Numbered from the stretch's first letter, positions 54,130 to 63,807 are shown. The stretch is DNA of 64,000 nucleotides from Prochlorococcus sp. MIT 1314 (GCF_034093315.1 NZ_CP139300.1:1550001-1614000); one strand, 5' to 3'. Program-made: numbers and translations. The notes: generated from the letters alone by a model not told the origin.

Positions 54130-54561
54130 ATGCATTTAAAAAATTATTTAATAGAAGTTTTTAAACTAGCCACTTTAGAAAATAATCTTTTGATTAAAGA
54201 AAATGTTGTTCTTAAGTGGGTACATAGATTTGGGATTGATTCATTAAATGATTTATTAATCCATAGTTCACTACAAAAAGAAAATCAGCGCGAAGAAGAA
54301 AATCAAGAACAGATATCTTTAATTGATAAAGTACATAAAGAAAAGCAAGAACAAATTAAACTTGAATTATCAAAAACTTTTGAAAATACGGAAGAAACCA
54401 AGTGGGAATCAAATGGATTGGAAACTGCTAGCAGTAATGGAATATCTAGCAAAAATAAAAATTCTAATAAAATAAAACAATTTACTGAAACATCAAAATT
54501 ACCCCTACCTTATATAAAAAATTTAAGAAAGTGGATTAACAACGATAAAAAAGCTAGTTAG
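54130..54561 (+). CDS. Charged hypothetical protein, 143 aa
   Basis: I do not recognise this protein. It has an amphipathic N-terminal helix (YLIEVFKLATLENNLLIKENVVL), then KWVHRFGIDSLNDLLIHSSL, a Lys/Glu/Gln-rich central region (about 55-85) likely to be coiled or disordered, and a C-terminal KLPLPYIKNLRKWINN motif. No signal peptide or transmembrane segment is seen. The conserved-looking ends and variable middle suggest a short linear binding motif at the C-terminus. It starts 7 bp after the ABC permease and ends 3 bp before the convergent groEL stop, inside a shared hairpin. Confidence 0.6.
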   Translation: MHLKNYLIEVFKLATLENNLLIKENVVLKWVHRFGIDSLNDLLIHSSLQKENQREEENQEQISLIDKVHKEKQEQIKLELSKTFENTEETKWESNGLETASSNGISSKNKNSNKIKQFTETSKLPLPYIKNLRKWINNDKKAS

Positions 54562-54567
54562 CTTTTA
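54547..54567 (-). terminator. Hairpin overlapping both stop codons (groEL / 143-aa gene)
   Basis: AAAAGCTA (54549-54556) and TAGCTTTT (54559-54566) are perfect inverted copies with a two-base centre. On the minus strand the stem starts in the groEL TAA and runs into six T residues before ATC, resembling an intrinsic terminator. The TAG of the convergent 143-aa gene is part of the same stem. On the plus strand the T run is only the stem itself. Confidence 0.5.
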
Positions 54568-56310
54568 CATCATACCCGGCATTCCCATGCCACCCATTCC
54601 CGGCATTCCCATGCCACCCATTCCCGGCATTCCCATGCCACCCATTCCCGGCATTCCCATGCCACCCATTCCTGGCATTCCCATGCCACCCATTCCTCCC
54701 ATTGGATCTCCACCTGGCCCTCCAGGGGCTGCGGCTTCAGGCTCTGGAATGTCGGCCATCGCAACTTCTGTTGTGAGGAGCATAGCTGCAATAGATACTG
54801 AATCTTGAAGAGCTAATCTTATTACTTTGGTTGGATCTAATATTCCTGAATCTTTTAAATCCTCATATTTTCCTGAATTAGCATTAAAGCCTTTGTTAAG
54901 TCTTTTAATTTCAGCGACAACTACATCTCCATTAAAACCAGCATTTTTTGCTATTTGTTTGGTAGGTTCCAAAAGGGCTTCTTTTACTATATTTATCCCT
55001 GTTCTTAAATCATCTGAAGATGTTTCACTTAAATTTAAAAGGTCATCTGATATTTCAATTAATGTTTGTCCTCCTCCAGAAACAACACCCTCTTCAATAG
55101 CAGCTTTCGTAGCATTAAGGGAATCTTCGATTCTCAACTTTTTATACTTCATTTCTGTTTCTGTAGCAGCTCCTACTTTGATGAGAGCTACTCCTCCGGC
55201 TAGTTTGGCTATCCTTTCATTGATTTTATCCTGATCATACTCAGATTCAGTTATATTAACTTCTCTCTTTAATTTATCTACTCGCGATTTAACTAAATCT
55301 TTAGTGTCTTCGAAGGCAACAATTGTAGTTTTATCCTTTGTGATAGTTATTTTTTTTGCTTTGCCTAAATCATTAATCGATACTTTATCAAGTGTCATTG
55401 ATTTATCTTCGCTAATTAACTTAGCTCCTGTAAGAATTGCAATATCTTCAAGGGCAGCTTTTCTTCTCTCACCAAATAACGGAGCTCTTACGGAAGCTAC
55501 ATTTAAAACCCCACTATTCTTATTCAAAACCAGAGTTGTTAAAGCCTCTCCTTCGATATCTTCAGCAAGAATTAGAAAAGGTGAGCCTGACTTCTGAATT
55601 TCTTCAAGTATTGGAACTAGATCAACTAAAGTTGAGATTTTTTGATCAGTTATTAATATTTTAGGGTTTTCCAGTTCACAAACTTGTCTTTCTTGGTCTG
55701 TTACGAAATATGGAGAACTATAACCTCTATCAAAAGACATTCCTTCAGTTATATCTAATTCTGTTTCTAGTGATTGAGATTCTTCAACAGTTATTACACC
55801 ATCTGAAGTAACAATATCCATTGCTTTCGAAATTATAGATCCAATTTCTTCATCACCTCCAGCACTAACTGTTGCAACTTTTTGGATATCAGAACCACTT
55901 AATGAAATACTTTTGGAACTTAATTTTTCTAAGACAAAAGCTAGGCCTGCCTCCATACCTTTTTTTAACTCCATAGGGTTAGCGCCAGAAGCAATATTTT
56001 TTAATCCCTCCTGAACCATCTTCTGAGTCAAAATGGTTGCTGTTGTTGTTCCATCACCAGCACTCTCTTTTGTCTTGGATGCAACTTGTTCTATTAATTT
56101 CGCACCTAAATTAGAAATAGGGTTTGCAATCTCGATCTCTTTAGCAACTGTAGATCCATCTCTTACTATATCTGGAGAACCAAATTTCTTTTCTATTACA
56201 ACGTTTTTTGCTTTTGGCCCAATAGTAACCTTTACTGCATTAGCTACGAAATTTACACCTTTTTCTAACGCTTCTCTTGATTCATTAGAAAAACTTAACT
56301 GTTTAGCCAT
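54565..56310 (-). CDS. groEL: Chaperonin GroEL
   Basis: A 60-kDa chaperonin subunit of 581 aa. It has the equatorial ATP site [12 protein letters not shown] (about 86-97), an apical domain with a highly conserved [12 protein letters not shown] block, and the [14 protein letters not shown] segment. GroES is not encoded next to it; this is probably the second groEL copy (GroEL2 type) found alone in cyanobacteria. The C-terminal tail after PGGPGGDPM contains five repeated GGMGMPGM octapeptides. GGM tails line the folding chamber in other GroEL proteins, but this one is longer and contains Pro. No CIRCE-like element is visible upstream. Confidence 0.94.
   Translation of the reverse strand: MAKQLSFSNESREALEKGVNFVANAVKVTIGPKAKNVVIEKKFGSPDIVRDGSTVAKEIEIANPISNLGAKLIEQVASKTKESAGDGTTTATILTQKMVQEGLKNIASGANPMELKKGMEAGLAFVLEKLSSKSISLSGSDIQKVATVSAGGDEEIGSIISKAMDIVTSDGVITVEESQSLETELDITEGMSFDRGYSSPYFVTDQERQVCELENPKILITDQKISTLVDLVPILEEIQKSGSPFLILAEDIEGEALTTLVLNKNSGVLNVASVRAPLFGERRKAALEDIAILTGAKLISEDKSMTLDKVSINDLGKAKKITITKDKTTIVAFEDTKDLVKSRVDKLKREVNITESEYDQDKINERIAKLAGGVALIKVGAATETEMKYKKLRIEDSLNATKAAIEEGVVSGGGQTLIEISDDLLNLSETSSDDLRTGINIVKEALLEPTKQIAKNAGFNGDVVVAEIKRLNKGFNANSGKYEDLKDSGILDPTKVIRLALQDSVSIAAMLLTTEVAMADIPEPEAAAPGGPGGDPMGGMGGMGMPGMGGMGMPGMGGMGMPGMGGMGMPGMGGMGMPGMM
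54571..54690 (-). repeat. Five 24-bp tandem repeats encoding the GroEL tail
   Basis: Each unit encodes GGMGMPGM. Three central units are identical in DNA; the end units differ by one or two bases (T/A at the first Gly codon and CCG/CCA at Pro). The near-identity at DNA level implies recent expansion and probable length polymorphism between strains. Confidence 0.93.
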
Positions 56311-56441
56311 GTTTATTTGATCTTTGATCTTATACTAATCTCCCATAGAATCATTTTTAAGGGATATTTAATTAAGTGGGGAAAGCCGAATTTCTTTTAA
56401 TGAGAAGTACAAATTAACTCAAATAAGAGTATCTTTAAGTT

Positions 56442-56621
56442 ATGGAAGAAACAAATAATCTTATTTTTACTCTTACCGCAATCCTCGCGATTGCTATGAC
56501 ACTAATATACTTTCCTTTAAGATTTTTCTTGACATTAACTGCTAGGAGTCGAAGACTAAAACTTTTACAAAAAATTAGAAGATTAAGAGAGGAATTGGGC
56601 CAGCCTTATGAAAGTACATAA
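56442..56621 (+). CDS. Small single-pass membrane protein, 59 aa
   Basis: A short gene between groEL and fabG. The product has a polar start (MEETNN), one hydrophobic segment (about 7-32, LIFTLTAILAIAMTLIYFPLRFF) and a strongly basic C-terminal half (SRRLKLLQKIRRLREELG) predicted to stay in the cytosol. This pattern of one span plus a basic amphipathic helix is common in conserved small cyanobacterial membrane proteins, but I cannot name a family. Its TAA abuts the fabG stop of the convergent gene (56621/56622). Upstream is the 130-bp gap that also serves groEL. Confidence 0.6.
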   Translation: MEETNNLIFTLTAILAIAMTLIYFPLRFFLTLTARSRRLKLLQKIRRLREELGQPYEST

Positions 56622-57371
56622 TTAAATACTCATACCCCCGTCAATACTTATTGTTTGCCCTGTAATGTAGCTTCCTGCATCACTTGAAACTAAAAATGAC
56701 ACTAAGTTTGCAATTTGAGCACAACTTCCTAATTTCCCTAAAGGAATAACTTTAAGAATCTCTTCAGTATTAAGTTTTTCAGTCATCTCTGTTTCTATAA
56801 AACCTGGAGCTATTGCATTTACGTTTATACCTCTTGAAGCAAATTCTTTTGCGCAAGTTTTGGTAAATCCAATAACTCCAGCTTTGGCGGCAGAATAATT
56901 TGCTTGCCCTGGATTCCCAATTATTCCAACAACAGATGAAATATTTACGATATTACCACTTCTTTTTTTCATCATAAATTTTGAAGCGTATTTTGTACAA
57001 AGAAAAACTCCTTTTAAGTTTGTATTTAGCACGTCATCCCATTGTTCCGATTTCATTCGCATCAATAGTCCATCTCTGGTAATACCAGCATTGTTAATGA
57101 GGATATCAATGGTGCCATTGATTTTAATTATTTCTTCAAAAGCTAAACTGACACAATTTTCTTTTGAAACGTCAAATTTTAATTTATGAGCTTTACCTCC
57201 CGAATTTTTTATTGCATTTACAACTTCTTCAGCTTTTTCATCAGAAGAAGAGTAATTAATAAAAACTTCTGCTCCTAAGCGGCTTAGTTCAAAAGCAATT
57301 TCTTTACCAATTCCTCTGCTAGCTCCAGTGATTAAAGCAACTTTGCCTAGTAATGAATCTGTATTGGACAT
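56622..57371 (-). CDS. fabG: 3-oxoacyl-[acyl-carrier-protein] reductase
   Basis: FabG reduces 3-oxoacyl-ACP with NADPH in each round of fatty acid elongation. The 249-aa SDR has the cofactor loop TGASRGIGKE (15-24), NNAGITRD (about 93-100), catalytic S146, Y159 and K163 (the last two in YSAAK), and the family tail GQTISIDGGMSI. NADPH preference is supported by NYSSSDEK near 39-46 with no acidic residue at the key position. It diverges from ispD across 77 bp. Confidence 0.94.
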   Translation of the reverse strand: MSNTDSLLGKVALITGASRGIGKEIAFELSRLGAEVFINYSSSDEKAEEVVNAIKNSGGKAHKLKFDVSKENCVSLAFEEIIKINGTIDILINNAGITRDGLLMRMKSEQWDDVLNTNLKGVFLCTKYASKFMMKKRSGNIVNISSVVGIIGNPGQANYSAAKAGVIGFTKTCAKEFASRGINVNAIAPGFIETEMTEKLNTEEILKVIPLGKLGSCAQIANLVSFLVSSDAGSYITGQTISIDGGMSI

Positions 57372-57448
57372 TATGAAATTTTATAATTTTCAATCGTAGT
57401 ACTATTTGTGTAAAGATATTGCTTTTATTTATAATTGTCTAGAAAATA

Positions 57449-58135
57449 TTGAGACCTTCTATTGTGCACTTTTTAATACCAGCTGCAGGGAGCGGTAGCA
57501 GAATGAAAGCTGGAAAAAATAAATTACTTATTGATTTAGAGGGAGAGTCTTTGATTTATTGGACACTTAAATCTGTATTTTCTGCAAGCTCAACAAATTG
57601 GGTTGGAATAATTGGGCAACCGAAAGATAAAAATTTATTATTAAATTCAGCAAAAGATTTTGCCCATAAAGTTCATTGGATTAATGGTGGTGATACCAGA
57701 CAACAGTCAGTTTTTAATGGTTTAAAAGCGCTGCCAAAAGATGCTGAAAAAGTTTTAATACATGATGGTGCTAGATGTCTAATTAATCCTGAATTGATAG
57801 ACCAATGTGCCAAGCAATTAGATGAGAATGAAGCTGTTATATTGGCTACTAAGGTAACTGACACAATAAAGATAGTTGATAATAAGGGTTTTATTAAGGA
57901 AACACCAGATAGAAATTATTTATGGGCTGCGCAAACTCCTCAGGGCTTTTTAGTAAATAGATTAAAAAAAGCTCATTCGATGGCAATTGATAAAAACTGG
58001 AAAGTGACAGATGATGCCTCACTATTCGAAATGCTTAATTGGAAAGTAAAGATTATTGAAGGAACTTATTCAAATATAAAAATTACATCCCCTTTAGATT
58101 TGAAAATTGCAAAACTTTTTGTGAAGAAATCTTAG
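57449..58135 (+). CDS. ispD: 2-C-methyl-D-erythritol 4-phosphate cytidylyltransferase
   Basis: IspD is the third enzyme of the MEP isoprenoid pathway, making CDP-methylerythritol. It has the nucleotide loop [17 protein letters not shown] (about 11-27), [10 protein letters not shown] (about 108-117), WAAQTPQGF and the C-terminal [15 protein letters not shown] with the conserved Lys-Ile-Thr. The frame opens at a TTG (57449) giving 228 aa; a GTG at 57464 gives MHFLIPAAG, which fits the usual short IspD start and may be the true one. It abuts the convergent ldcA gene (58135/58136). Confidence 0.93.
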   Translation: MRPSIVHFLIPAAGSGSRMKAGKNKLLIDLEGESLIYWTLKSVFSASSTNWVGIIGQPKDKNLLLNSAKDFAHKVHWINGGDTRQQSVFNGLKALPKDAEKVLIHDGARCLINPELIDQCAKQLDENEAVILATKVTDTIKIVDNKGFIKETPDRNYLWAAQTPQGFLVNRLKKAHSMAIDKNWKVTDDASLFEMLNWKVKIIEGTYSNIKITSPLDLKIAKLFVKKS

Positions 58136-59005
58136 TTAAAAAGGTATATCGATACTAAGAATACCATCATCGCCATTTAAGGTTGCTTTATACCCTAACG
58201 GGATGCATGCATTACCTGATATGTGACCTATGGGAAGGTCAAAAAGAATAGGAAAATTAAAATCTTTCAGTCTTTCAAAAATGCAGTTTTTTAGTAAATC
58301 TTTCCATGTAGGGTCGCAGGAATCATTAGAAAAACTTCCAAATCCAATACCTGCAATTTCAGTCAGGATTTTTGTCATCCGAAGATAAGTCAACATGCGA
58401 TCAATTTTATAAATATCTTCATTAATATCTTCAAAAATTATTATTTTCCCTCTGCAATCTGGGAAGTGATTAGTACCTATTAAAAAAGTAGCAATAGTCA
58501 AGTTAGAAACTATTATTTCTCCTTTTGCCTTTCCTCCTCTTAAAGGGATCCCAATTATGTCCTCAACATATCCTTCAAAAAGTAAATTTCTTAATCTCTC
58601 AATACTCCACTCTGGCTCTTTGAAAAGGCTTGTAACCATGGGCCCATGAATAGAACCAATAAATCCTTGAGAATATTTAGATAGTAATAAAGAACATGTA
58701 TCTGAGAATCCAAGCATTAAACCATGCCCCCAAGAAGGTTCTTTTTCTAATATTCTTGCTGAACCCCAGCCTCCTTTTGCAAAAATGATTAGCTTACTAT
58801 TTTGTGCTTTTTCAAGTTCTTCAAATCTAGTTAGATCATCACCTGCAAAATAACCAAATTTTTTTGATAGAGAATTATTTTCATTAACTTCTAAGCCCCA
58901 GCTTTTTAAAATTTCTATGCCTTTTTGAAAATTTTCTTCATCATCAATAAAGGAGCCAGGAGCTAAAATATTGATTAGATCACCTTTTTTTAATCTAAAA
59001 ATCAT
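58136..59005 (-). CDS. LD-carboxypeptidase (S66 family)
   Basis: A 289-aa S66 peptidase of the LdcA type, which removes the terminal D-alanine from tetrapeptide fragments during peptidoglycan recycling. The catalytic serine is probably in GFSDTCSLLL (about 99-108), the substrate segment GSIHGPMVTSL follows, and the histidine/glutamate dyad region is GHISGNACIPLG near the end. The N-terminal LINILAPGSFID resembles the family start. No signal peptide is seen, so it is cytosolic. It is followed upstream by ubiA on the same strand with a 9-bp gap. Microcin-resistance MccF-type enzymes are the alternative. Confidence 0.83.
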   Translation of the reverse strand: MIFRLKKGDLINILAPGSFIDDEENFQKGIEILKSWGLEVNENNSLSKKFGYFAGDDLTRFEELEKAQNSKLIIFAKGGWGSARILEKEPSWGHGLMLGFSDTCSLLLSKYSQGFIGSIHGPMVTSLFKEPEWSIERLRNLLFEGYVEDIIGIPLRGGKAKGEIIVSNLTIATFLIGTNHFPDCRGKIIIFEDINEDIYKIDRMLTYLRMTKILTEIAGIGFGSFSNDSCDPTWKDLLKNCIFERLKDFNFPILFDLPIGHISGNACIPLGYKATLNGDDGILSIDIPF

Positions 59006-59014
59006 ATTTAGAAT

Positions 59015-59923
59015 TTATGAGGCAATAATGATTCCTAATAAAAGTACTCCTCCATAAATTGATTGATTTTTGAAGTGATTCCCAATATTTTTTATTGATT
59101 GCTTTTCTTCCGGAAATACTTTAAGTATATCTCTCTGCATTAAGATTGACATTGTAAGCCAAATAGGCCAAAAAATATAATTCATTTGATTAATAAATCC
59201 GCATAATGCGAGAAAACTAGAAGTTAAAAAATAACAAATTTGAATAGTTATTCTTGTATTGTTCTGAAGGTTAACAGCGGAACTATTTATTCCAATTTTG
59301 ATATCATATTTTTTATCTGCTAAAGCATAAATTGTGTCAAAGCCAAAAGTCCAAAAAATGGTAGCTAGCCAGCAAAACAATAAAACTATACTATTCAAAT
59401 TGCCTTCATTTGCTGCCCAGGGAATTAAGACAGCAAAACCCCAGCATATGGATAAGATTAATTGAGGATATTTAAACCATCTTTTGGCAGAAGGATAAAT
59501 TAAAATAATAGGTAAAGCTAAAAAAGCAAGTGAAACGGAAAGTATCCTTCCAGGTTGAGGTAGTGACAAAGTTAAAAAGAAACTACATAAAATTAAAAAG
59601 AAAAGAATTAAATAAGCTGTCTTAAGACCAATTTTATTTGCAGCTAGAGGTCTTTTTTTTGTCCTTAAAACTCTTTGATCAATTTTTTTATCCCAAATAT
59701 CATTAACAACGCAGCCTAATCCACTTACAAGTAGTCCTCCCAGGATTATTCTTAACAACATTAAAAATGTTGGATTAGCATCTGGTGTTAAATATAAACT
59801 CCAACCAGCGGGAATAAGTAAGATCACTCTTCCAGTTGGTTTATTCCACCTTAATAATTCAAAAAAAGTACTAAATTTAATTTGTCGATTTTTATTTTGC
59901 ATATAAACTATTGTATATTTCAT
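59015..59923 (-). CDS. ubiA: 4-hydroxybenzoate polyprenyltransferase
   Basis: This enzyme joins a polyprenyl chain to 4-hydroxybenzoate, the first committed step toward plastoquinone in cyanobacteria. The 302-aa membrane protein has the first motif NDIWDKKIDQRVLRTKKRPLA (about 76-96, shown here as NDIWDKKID then RTKKRPLA) and the second DKKYDIKIG (about 202-210), with eight to nine spans. The frame opens at 59923, but an ATG seven codons later (59902, MQNKNRQIKF) is equally possible. It is the third UbiA-superfamily gene of the window, after chlG and ctaB. It diverges from ppx across 104 bp. Confidence 0.92.
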   Translation of the reverse strand: MKYTIVYMQNKNRQIKFSTFFELLRWNKPTGRVILLIPAGWSLYLTPDANPTFLMLLRIILGGLLVSGLGCVVNDIWDKKIDQRVLRTKKRPLAANKIGLKTAYLILFFLILCSFFLTLSLPQPGRILSVSLAFLALPIILIYPSAKRWFKYPQLILSICWGFAVLIPWAANEGNLNSIVLLFCWLATIFWTFGFDTIYALADKKYDIKIGINSSAVNLQNNTRITIQICYFLTSSFLALCGFINQMNYIFWPIWLTMSILMQRDILKVFPEEKQSIKNIGNHFKNQSIYGGVLLLGIIIAS

Positions 59924-60027
59924 AACTTTAAATAATCTTACTAGGATTAAGTGATTTCTATTATTTAATAATCAATCTTGAGTATATTTATTAATGGATT
60001 AAAGATATCTGCATCTTATAAAAAGAA

Positions 60028-61623
60028 ATGATACTGGAACAAGATTTAAGATCTTTTCAAGAAAAGCAAATTTTAGTAGCTTCGATAGATATTGGAACTA
60101 ACTCTACACATCTCTTGGTAGCAGAAATTAATCTAGAATTAAAATCATTTTCAATAAAATTCACTGATAAATCAACCACTCGTCTTGGAGAAAGAGATGA
60201 GGAGGGTAATCTTACTGAAGAATCAATCCAAAGAGCATTAGTTACTCTTAAGAGATTTAAGGAATATTGTAAAAGTAATGGAGTAAGACAAATAGTAACA
60301 GCAGCTACAAGTGCAGTTAGGGAAGCTCCAAACGGTCAAGATTTTATTAAAAGAGTGCTTGATGAAACTGCTATTCAAATAGAAATGATAAGTGGTTCTG
60401 AGGAAGCCAGATTAATTTACCTTGGTGTTCTTTCTGGTATGGCTCTTGAAGATCAGTCTTTTGTAATCATAGATATTGGAGGAGGATCTACAGAATTAAT
60501 ACTTGCAGATAAAAAAGATGCAATAGCTCTTACCAGTTCTAGAATTGGTGCGGTAAGACTTAAGAATGATTTTTTAAATAAAGGGTCTATAAATTCAGAA
60601 AGATCTAGGTTCCTAACTACTTTTATTCAAGGATCTTTAGAACCATCTGTTCGAAAAATAAAGAGTAGATCTAAGGGAGATAACCCTTTATCTATGATTG
60701 CAACAAGTGGCACTGCAACCTCATTAGGAAATTTGATTTCAGGTGATTTAGGAGAATCTAAACAAAAGTTGCATGGTTATAAATTTAAAAAGGAAAATTT
60801 ACAGAATGTGTTGGAAAAACTAATTAAATTGCCAGTTTCGGAAATCAAGAAAATACCATCATTAAGTGAGAGAAGAGCAGAAATAATTATTCCAGGCGCA
60901 TTGATATTAAACACCGCAATGGAGATGTTGAACTTTAATGAATTAACAATAAGTGAGAGGGCGCTTCGAGAGGGTTTAGTTGTTGATTGGATGCTTCGTA
61001 AAGGGATAATAAAAAACGAGTTAAATATTCAAAGCAATATTAGAAAAACAACTATAGTTCATCAGGCTAGAAAGTTTGGAGTAGATAATAAAAGAGCTGA
61101 GAAAGTTATCGATATTGCCTTTCAAATCTATGATCAGACTAAAAATATCTTTCATAGCGATAATGACCCTAAAGCTAAAGAACTTCTTTGGGCAGCCTCT
61201 AATCTTTATAATTGTGGGAAATACGTAAATGTTAGTTCATATCACAAACACTCTTGGTACTTAATAACAAATTGCGATTTGTTGGGATATTCTGAAGCAG
61301 AAACAAATATTATTGCTTCGATCGCTAGATACCATAGAAAGACTCTACCCAAGAAAAGACATGAGTCTTGGCAAAATTTAATATCCAAAGAAGATAAAAC
61401 ATTAGTTCTTGAAATGTCATTAATTCTGAGAGTAGCAGCATCTCTTGATCAAAGACCTGACAAGGTGATTTCCTCAGTTCAAATAAAATTACAGGAAAAT
61501 ATTCTTACATTTGAACTTGTACCTTTAAATAAAGACCATGATCTTCTCCTTGAAAAATGGAATTTAGGATTATGCCGTAATGTTATAAAAGAACTAAAGA
61601 ATTTGGATTTAAAAGTTATTTAG
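60028..61623 (+). CDS. ppx: Exopolyphosphatase (Ppx/GppA family)
   Basis: Ppx releases phosphate from the ends of polyphosphate chains; members of the family may also hydrolyse pppGpp. The 531-aa product has the ASKHA phosphate loops DIGTNSTHLLVAE (21-33) and VIIDIGGGSTELI (about 146-158), the ATSAVREAPN segment near 92 and GSEEARLIYLGV near 130, then a C-terminal HD-like domain (about 330-480). The length and domain order match Ppx rather than the shorter GppA-only form. It overlaps the stop of the convergent HTH gene by 8 bp. Confidence 0.92.
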   Translation: MILEQDLRSFQEKQILVASIDIGTNSTHLLVAEINLELKSFSIKFTDKSTTRLGERDEEGNLTEESIQRALVTLKRFKEYCKSNGVRQIVTAATSAVREAPNGQDFIKRVLDETAIQIEMISGSEEARLIYLGVLSGMALEDQSFVIIDIGGGSTELILADKKDAIALTSSRIGAVRLKNDFLNKGSINSERSRFLTTFIQGSLEPSVRKIKSRSKGDNPLSMIATSGTATSLGNLISGDLGESKQKLHGYKFKKENLQNVLEKLIKLPVSEIKKIPSLSERRAEIIIPGALILNTAMEMLNFNELTISERALREGLVVDWMLRKGIIKNELNIQSNIRKTTIVHQARKFGVDNKRAEKVIDIAFQIYDQTKNIFHSDNDPKAKELLWAASNLYNCGKYVNVSSYHKHSWYLITNCDLLGYSEAETNIIASIARYHRKTLPKKRHESWQNLISKEDKTLVLEMSLILRVAASLDQRPDKVISSVQIKLQENILTFELVPLNKDHDLLLEKWNLGLCRNVIKELKNLDLKVI

Positions 61624-62110
61624 TTTTTTTAATAAGTTCTTGTTTTGGAGTTTGATTCTGAAAAGACTCTGAAAATAAATTAAAAATTAAGGATGAGGCT
61701 GCTAGTCCTAAAAAGCCTGAAATTAAAATAAATATCCAGAACCCTAATGGACTTGGATCCTTAGCTTTTCTAGTTTTATTAGTTTTTTTAGCCACTTCTT
61801 CAACTATTTCTTCTATTTTTATCTCTTGCTTCTCTGTATTCAATTCATTCATTATAAATTCTGTATCAAGTTTCAACTTCTGTGAAATTCTACGAACCAT
61901 TGCTTTGATAAATACTTTTTCAGGCAGCTCTTCTTCATTGCCTTCTTCAATGGCTTTAAGTTGATGAGATCCAATTTTCAAATCAGAAGCCAATTCTTCA
62001 ACAGATTGATCTCTACTTAACCTTGCCTCTTTAATAAAATTTCCAATTCTTTTTAAAGAGGATTGTTCTTTTTTGGTATTGTCTTCTGGATTAGATTTTA
62101 TTTCTTTCAA
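61616..62110 (-). CDS. RodZ-like helix-turn-helix membrane protein
   Basis: A 164-aa protein with an N-terminal HTH_25 domain of the RodZ type (about 22-90: IGNFIKEARLSRDQSVEELASDLKIGSHQLKAIEEGNEEELP, in the order helix, Lys/Ile-rich turn, EEG and LP), followed by RISQKLKLD, an acidic linker and one membrane span (about 122-143). RodZ links MreB to the membrane in rod-shaped cells. The C-terminal periplasmic domain here is only about 20 residues, much shorter than in E. coli RodZ. A membrane-bound regulator is the alternative. It lies between ppx (overlapping) and cobM, 55 bp downstream of cobM. Confidence 0.78.
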   Translation of the reverse strand: MKEIKSNPEDNTKKEQSSLKRIGNFIKEARLSRDQSVEELASDLKIGSHQLKAIEEGNEEELPEKVFIKAMVRRISQKLKLDTEFIMNELNTEKQEIKIEEIVEEVAKKTNKTRKAKDPSPLGFWIFILISGFLGLAASSLIFNLFSESFQNQTPKQELIKKTK

Positions 62111-62165
62111 AGCAAATAAATTTTTACTAATTATAGTGATTAATATTTTTCTATCAACTTTGCGA

Positions 62166-62921
62166 TTATTTATTTCTAAAGAGATGCCTATATGATGGAT
62201 TGTATAGATTAGACCTGTTTTGAGAATTATTAATTGCTGGGCTAATTATGTAAATAGTTGTTCTAATTAATTTTTTTTCAATAGAAAATTTTTCCATATC
62301 TTTTAATTCTATTAATGATGTCCAACCATCATCCCAAGATACTCTGAATCCAACAATAACTTTAGTCTCTGGGGGATAAAACTCTAGTAAAGTTTCTTGA
62401 GAACTTTTTACATGCCTAGCACTTAGATAAAGGCATAAAGAGGAATTGTGTTTCGCAAGATCTTTTAGAGATTCTTTCTCGGGCATACCAGTTCTGCCTC
62501 CTGCTCTTGTTAAAATAATTGTTTGCGTTACGTCTGGGATAGTTAACTCAGCTTCATGATATGCTGCTGCGACTTGAAAAGCACTTACACCTGGAATAAC
62601 TTCGATTTCAATTTTTTCTTTTTTTAAAATTTCTATTTGTTCTCTAATTGCGCCAAAAAGACAAGGGTCTCCATCATGCAACCTTATAACAGTTTTCCCT
62701 TCCTGAAGTTTTTTTATCATGATTGAGGTGATTTGCTCTAAGTTGAGGGAACTCGTTTTTATATTTTCAGAACCTTCTTTAGAAAAATCTAAAATCTTTT
62801 CAGGAATTAGAGAATCAGTCCAAATAATGACATCTGCACTTTTTATTTTTTTTAAAGCTTTTAGTGTTAATAAATCTGGATCGCCGGGACCAACGCCAAT
62901 AAATGATATTTTCTTATTCAT
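62166..62921 (-). CDS. cobM: Precorrin-4 C11-methyltransferase
   Basis: CobM methylates precorrin-4 at C-11 in cobamide corrin-ring synthesis. The protein has the tetrapyrrole methylase signature [34 protein letters not shown] (about 88-105 of the shorter form), [22 protein letters not shown] and RTTIYIIS at the end. I took the ATG at 62921 ([13 protein letters not shown], 251 aa), which overlaps the end of lgt by 8 bp. The longer frame from 62939 adds six residues and a larger overlap. CobJ- or CobI-type methylases share the fold, but the region HDGDPCLFG fits CobM. Confidence 0.87.
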   Translation of the reverse strand: MNKKISFIGVGPGDPDLLTLKALKKIKSADVIIWTDSLIPEKILDFSKEGSENIKTSSLNLEQITSIMIKKLQEGKTVIRLHDGDPCLFGAIREQIEILKKEKIEIEVIPGVSAFQVAAAYHEAELTIPDVTQTIILTRAGGRTGMPEKESLKDLAKHNSSLCLYLSARHVKSSQETLLEFYPPETKVIVGFRVSWDDGWTSLIELKDMEKFSIEKKLIRTTIYIISPAINNSQNRSNLYNPSYRHLFRNK

Positions 62922-63807
62922 TCTTTCTATTTTTACCACTATATGTTCTTAATCTTAAAAAAAATATTCCAATTAATCCAGAAGAAAATAGAAAAATACT
63001 TATAAATTGGGCCATTCTTATACCGCCACTACAGAAAGGCGGAAGCCCACCAATGCAAAGGGGGTCAGTTCTTAAACCCTCAATCCAGAATCTTCCAAAG
63101 CTATAACTTATTAAATAAAGACAACTAATAAAGCCAGGCCTAAAAAAATCTGTTTTACTCTGTTTATTAAATATCAAAATAAGGAGGATAAATATTAAAA
63201 AATTCCAAAATGATTCGTAGAGATAAGTAGGATGAAAGAATTCGTAATTAATAAATTCTAAAGGCCTATTTTGGATAGGTATAAATAATTTCCAAGGCAA
63301 ATTTGTAGGAACCCCAAATGCTTCATTATTAAAAAAATTTCCCCACCTTCCTATAGATTGTCCAAGAATAATCGAGGGTATTAATATATCTATAAAAGTT
63401 TTTAAATCAATGTTTTTCGACTTACAGAAATAGATAATAGATAATAATCCTCCAATTAGACCTCCATGAATTGCTATGCCTCCTTCCCAAACTGCTAGAA
63501 AAGAGGGAATTTGAATTGTGTTATTAAATAGCTCAAAAGAAGTAAAAAAATTGTCTCCAATATATTTCCTCCACTCAAAAATTACGTAATAAGTTCTTGC
63601 TCCAATTATTGAAAAAATTATTAATGAAGGTAGTATCTCGCTTATGTACTCTGGATTGATATTTCTTGCCTTTGCAAGTTTTTTAGAAATAAATAGGCCT
63701 ATGAAGACTGAAATCGAAATAAGCAAACCATACCATCTAATCGTTAGAAATCCTAAATGTAAAAATGTTTCTCCTGGAGACTGTATAAAAGCTTGAAATG
63801 TAAGCAT
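62914..63807 (-). CDS. lgt: Prolipoprotein diacylglyceryl transferase
   Basis: Lgt transfers a diacylglyceryl group to the lipobox cysteine of prolipoproteins, the first step of lipoprotein maturation. Client proteins in this window are the Lys-rich lipoprotein and the Tat-lipoprotein-like binding protein. The 297-aa membrane protein has seven predicted spans, IRWYGLLI near 23, AIHGGLIGG (112-120) and the signature [13 protein letters not shown] (153-165). The C-terminus ends in GLRTDPL and a final span. It starts 10 bp after the petA stop on the same strand, so it may be on the petA transcript. Confidence 0.95.
   Translation of the reverse strand: MLTFQAFIQSPGETFLHLGFLTIRWYGLLISISVFIGLFISKKLAKARNINPEYISEILPSLIIFSIIGARTYYVIFEWRKYIGDNFFTSFELFNNTIQIPSFLAVWEGGIAIHGGLIGGLLSIIYFCKSKNIDLKTFIDILIPSIILGQSIGRWGNFFNNEAFGVPTNLPWKLFIPIQNRPLEFINYEFFHPTYLYESFWNFLIFILLILIFNKQSKTDFFRPGFISCLYLISYSFGRFWIEGLRTDPLCIGGLPPFCSGGIRMAQFISIFLFSSGLIGIFFLRLRTYSGKNRKNE

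Noticed and set aside
54571-54690. Regular 24-bp repeats considered as a CRISPR or satellite array
   Set aside because: There are no spacers; the units are contiguous, in frame and encode the GroEL tail.
54587-54808. Antisense ORF with Pro-rich repeats opposite the groEL tail
   Set aside because: It is the reverse complement of the GGMGMPGM repeats and has no start context.
56311-56441. CIRCE-type element upstream of groEL
   Set aside because: I looked for the TTAGCACTC-N9-GAGTGCTAA pattern and did not find it.
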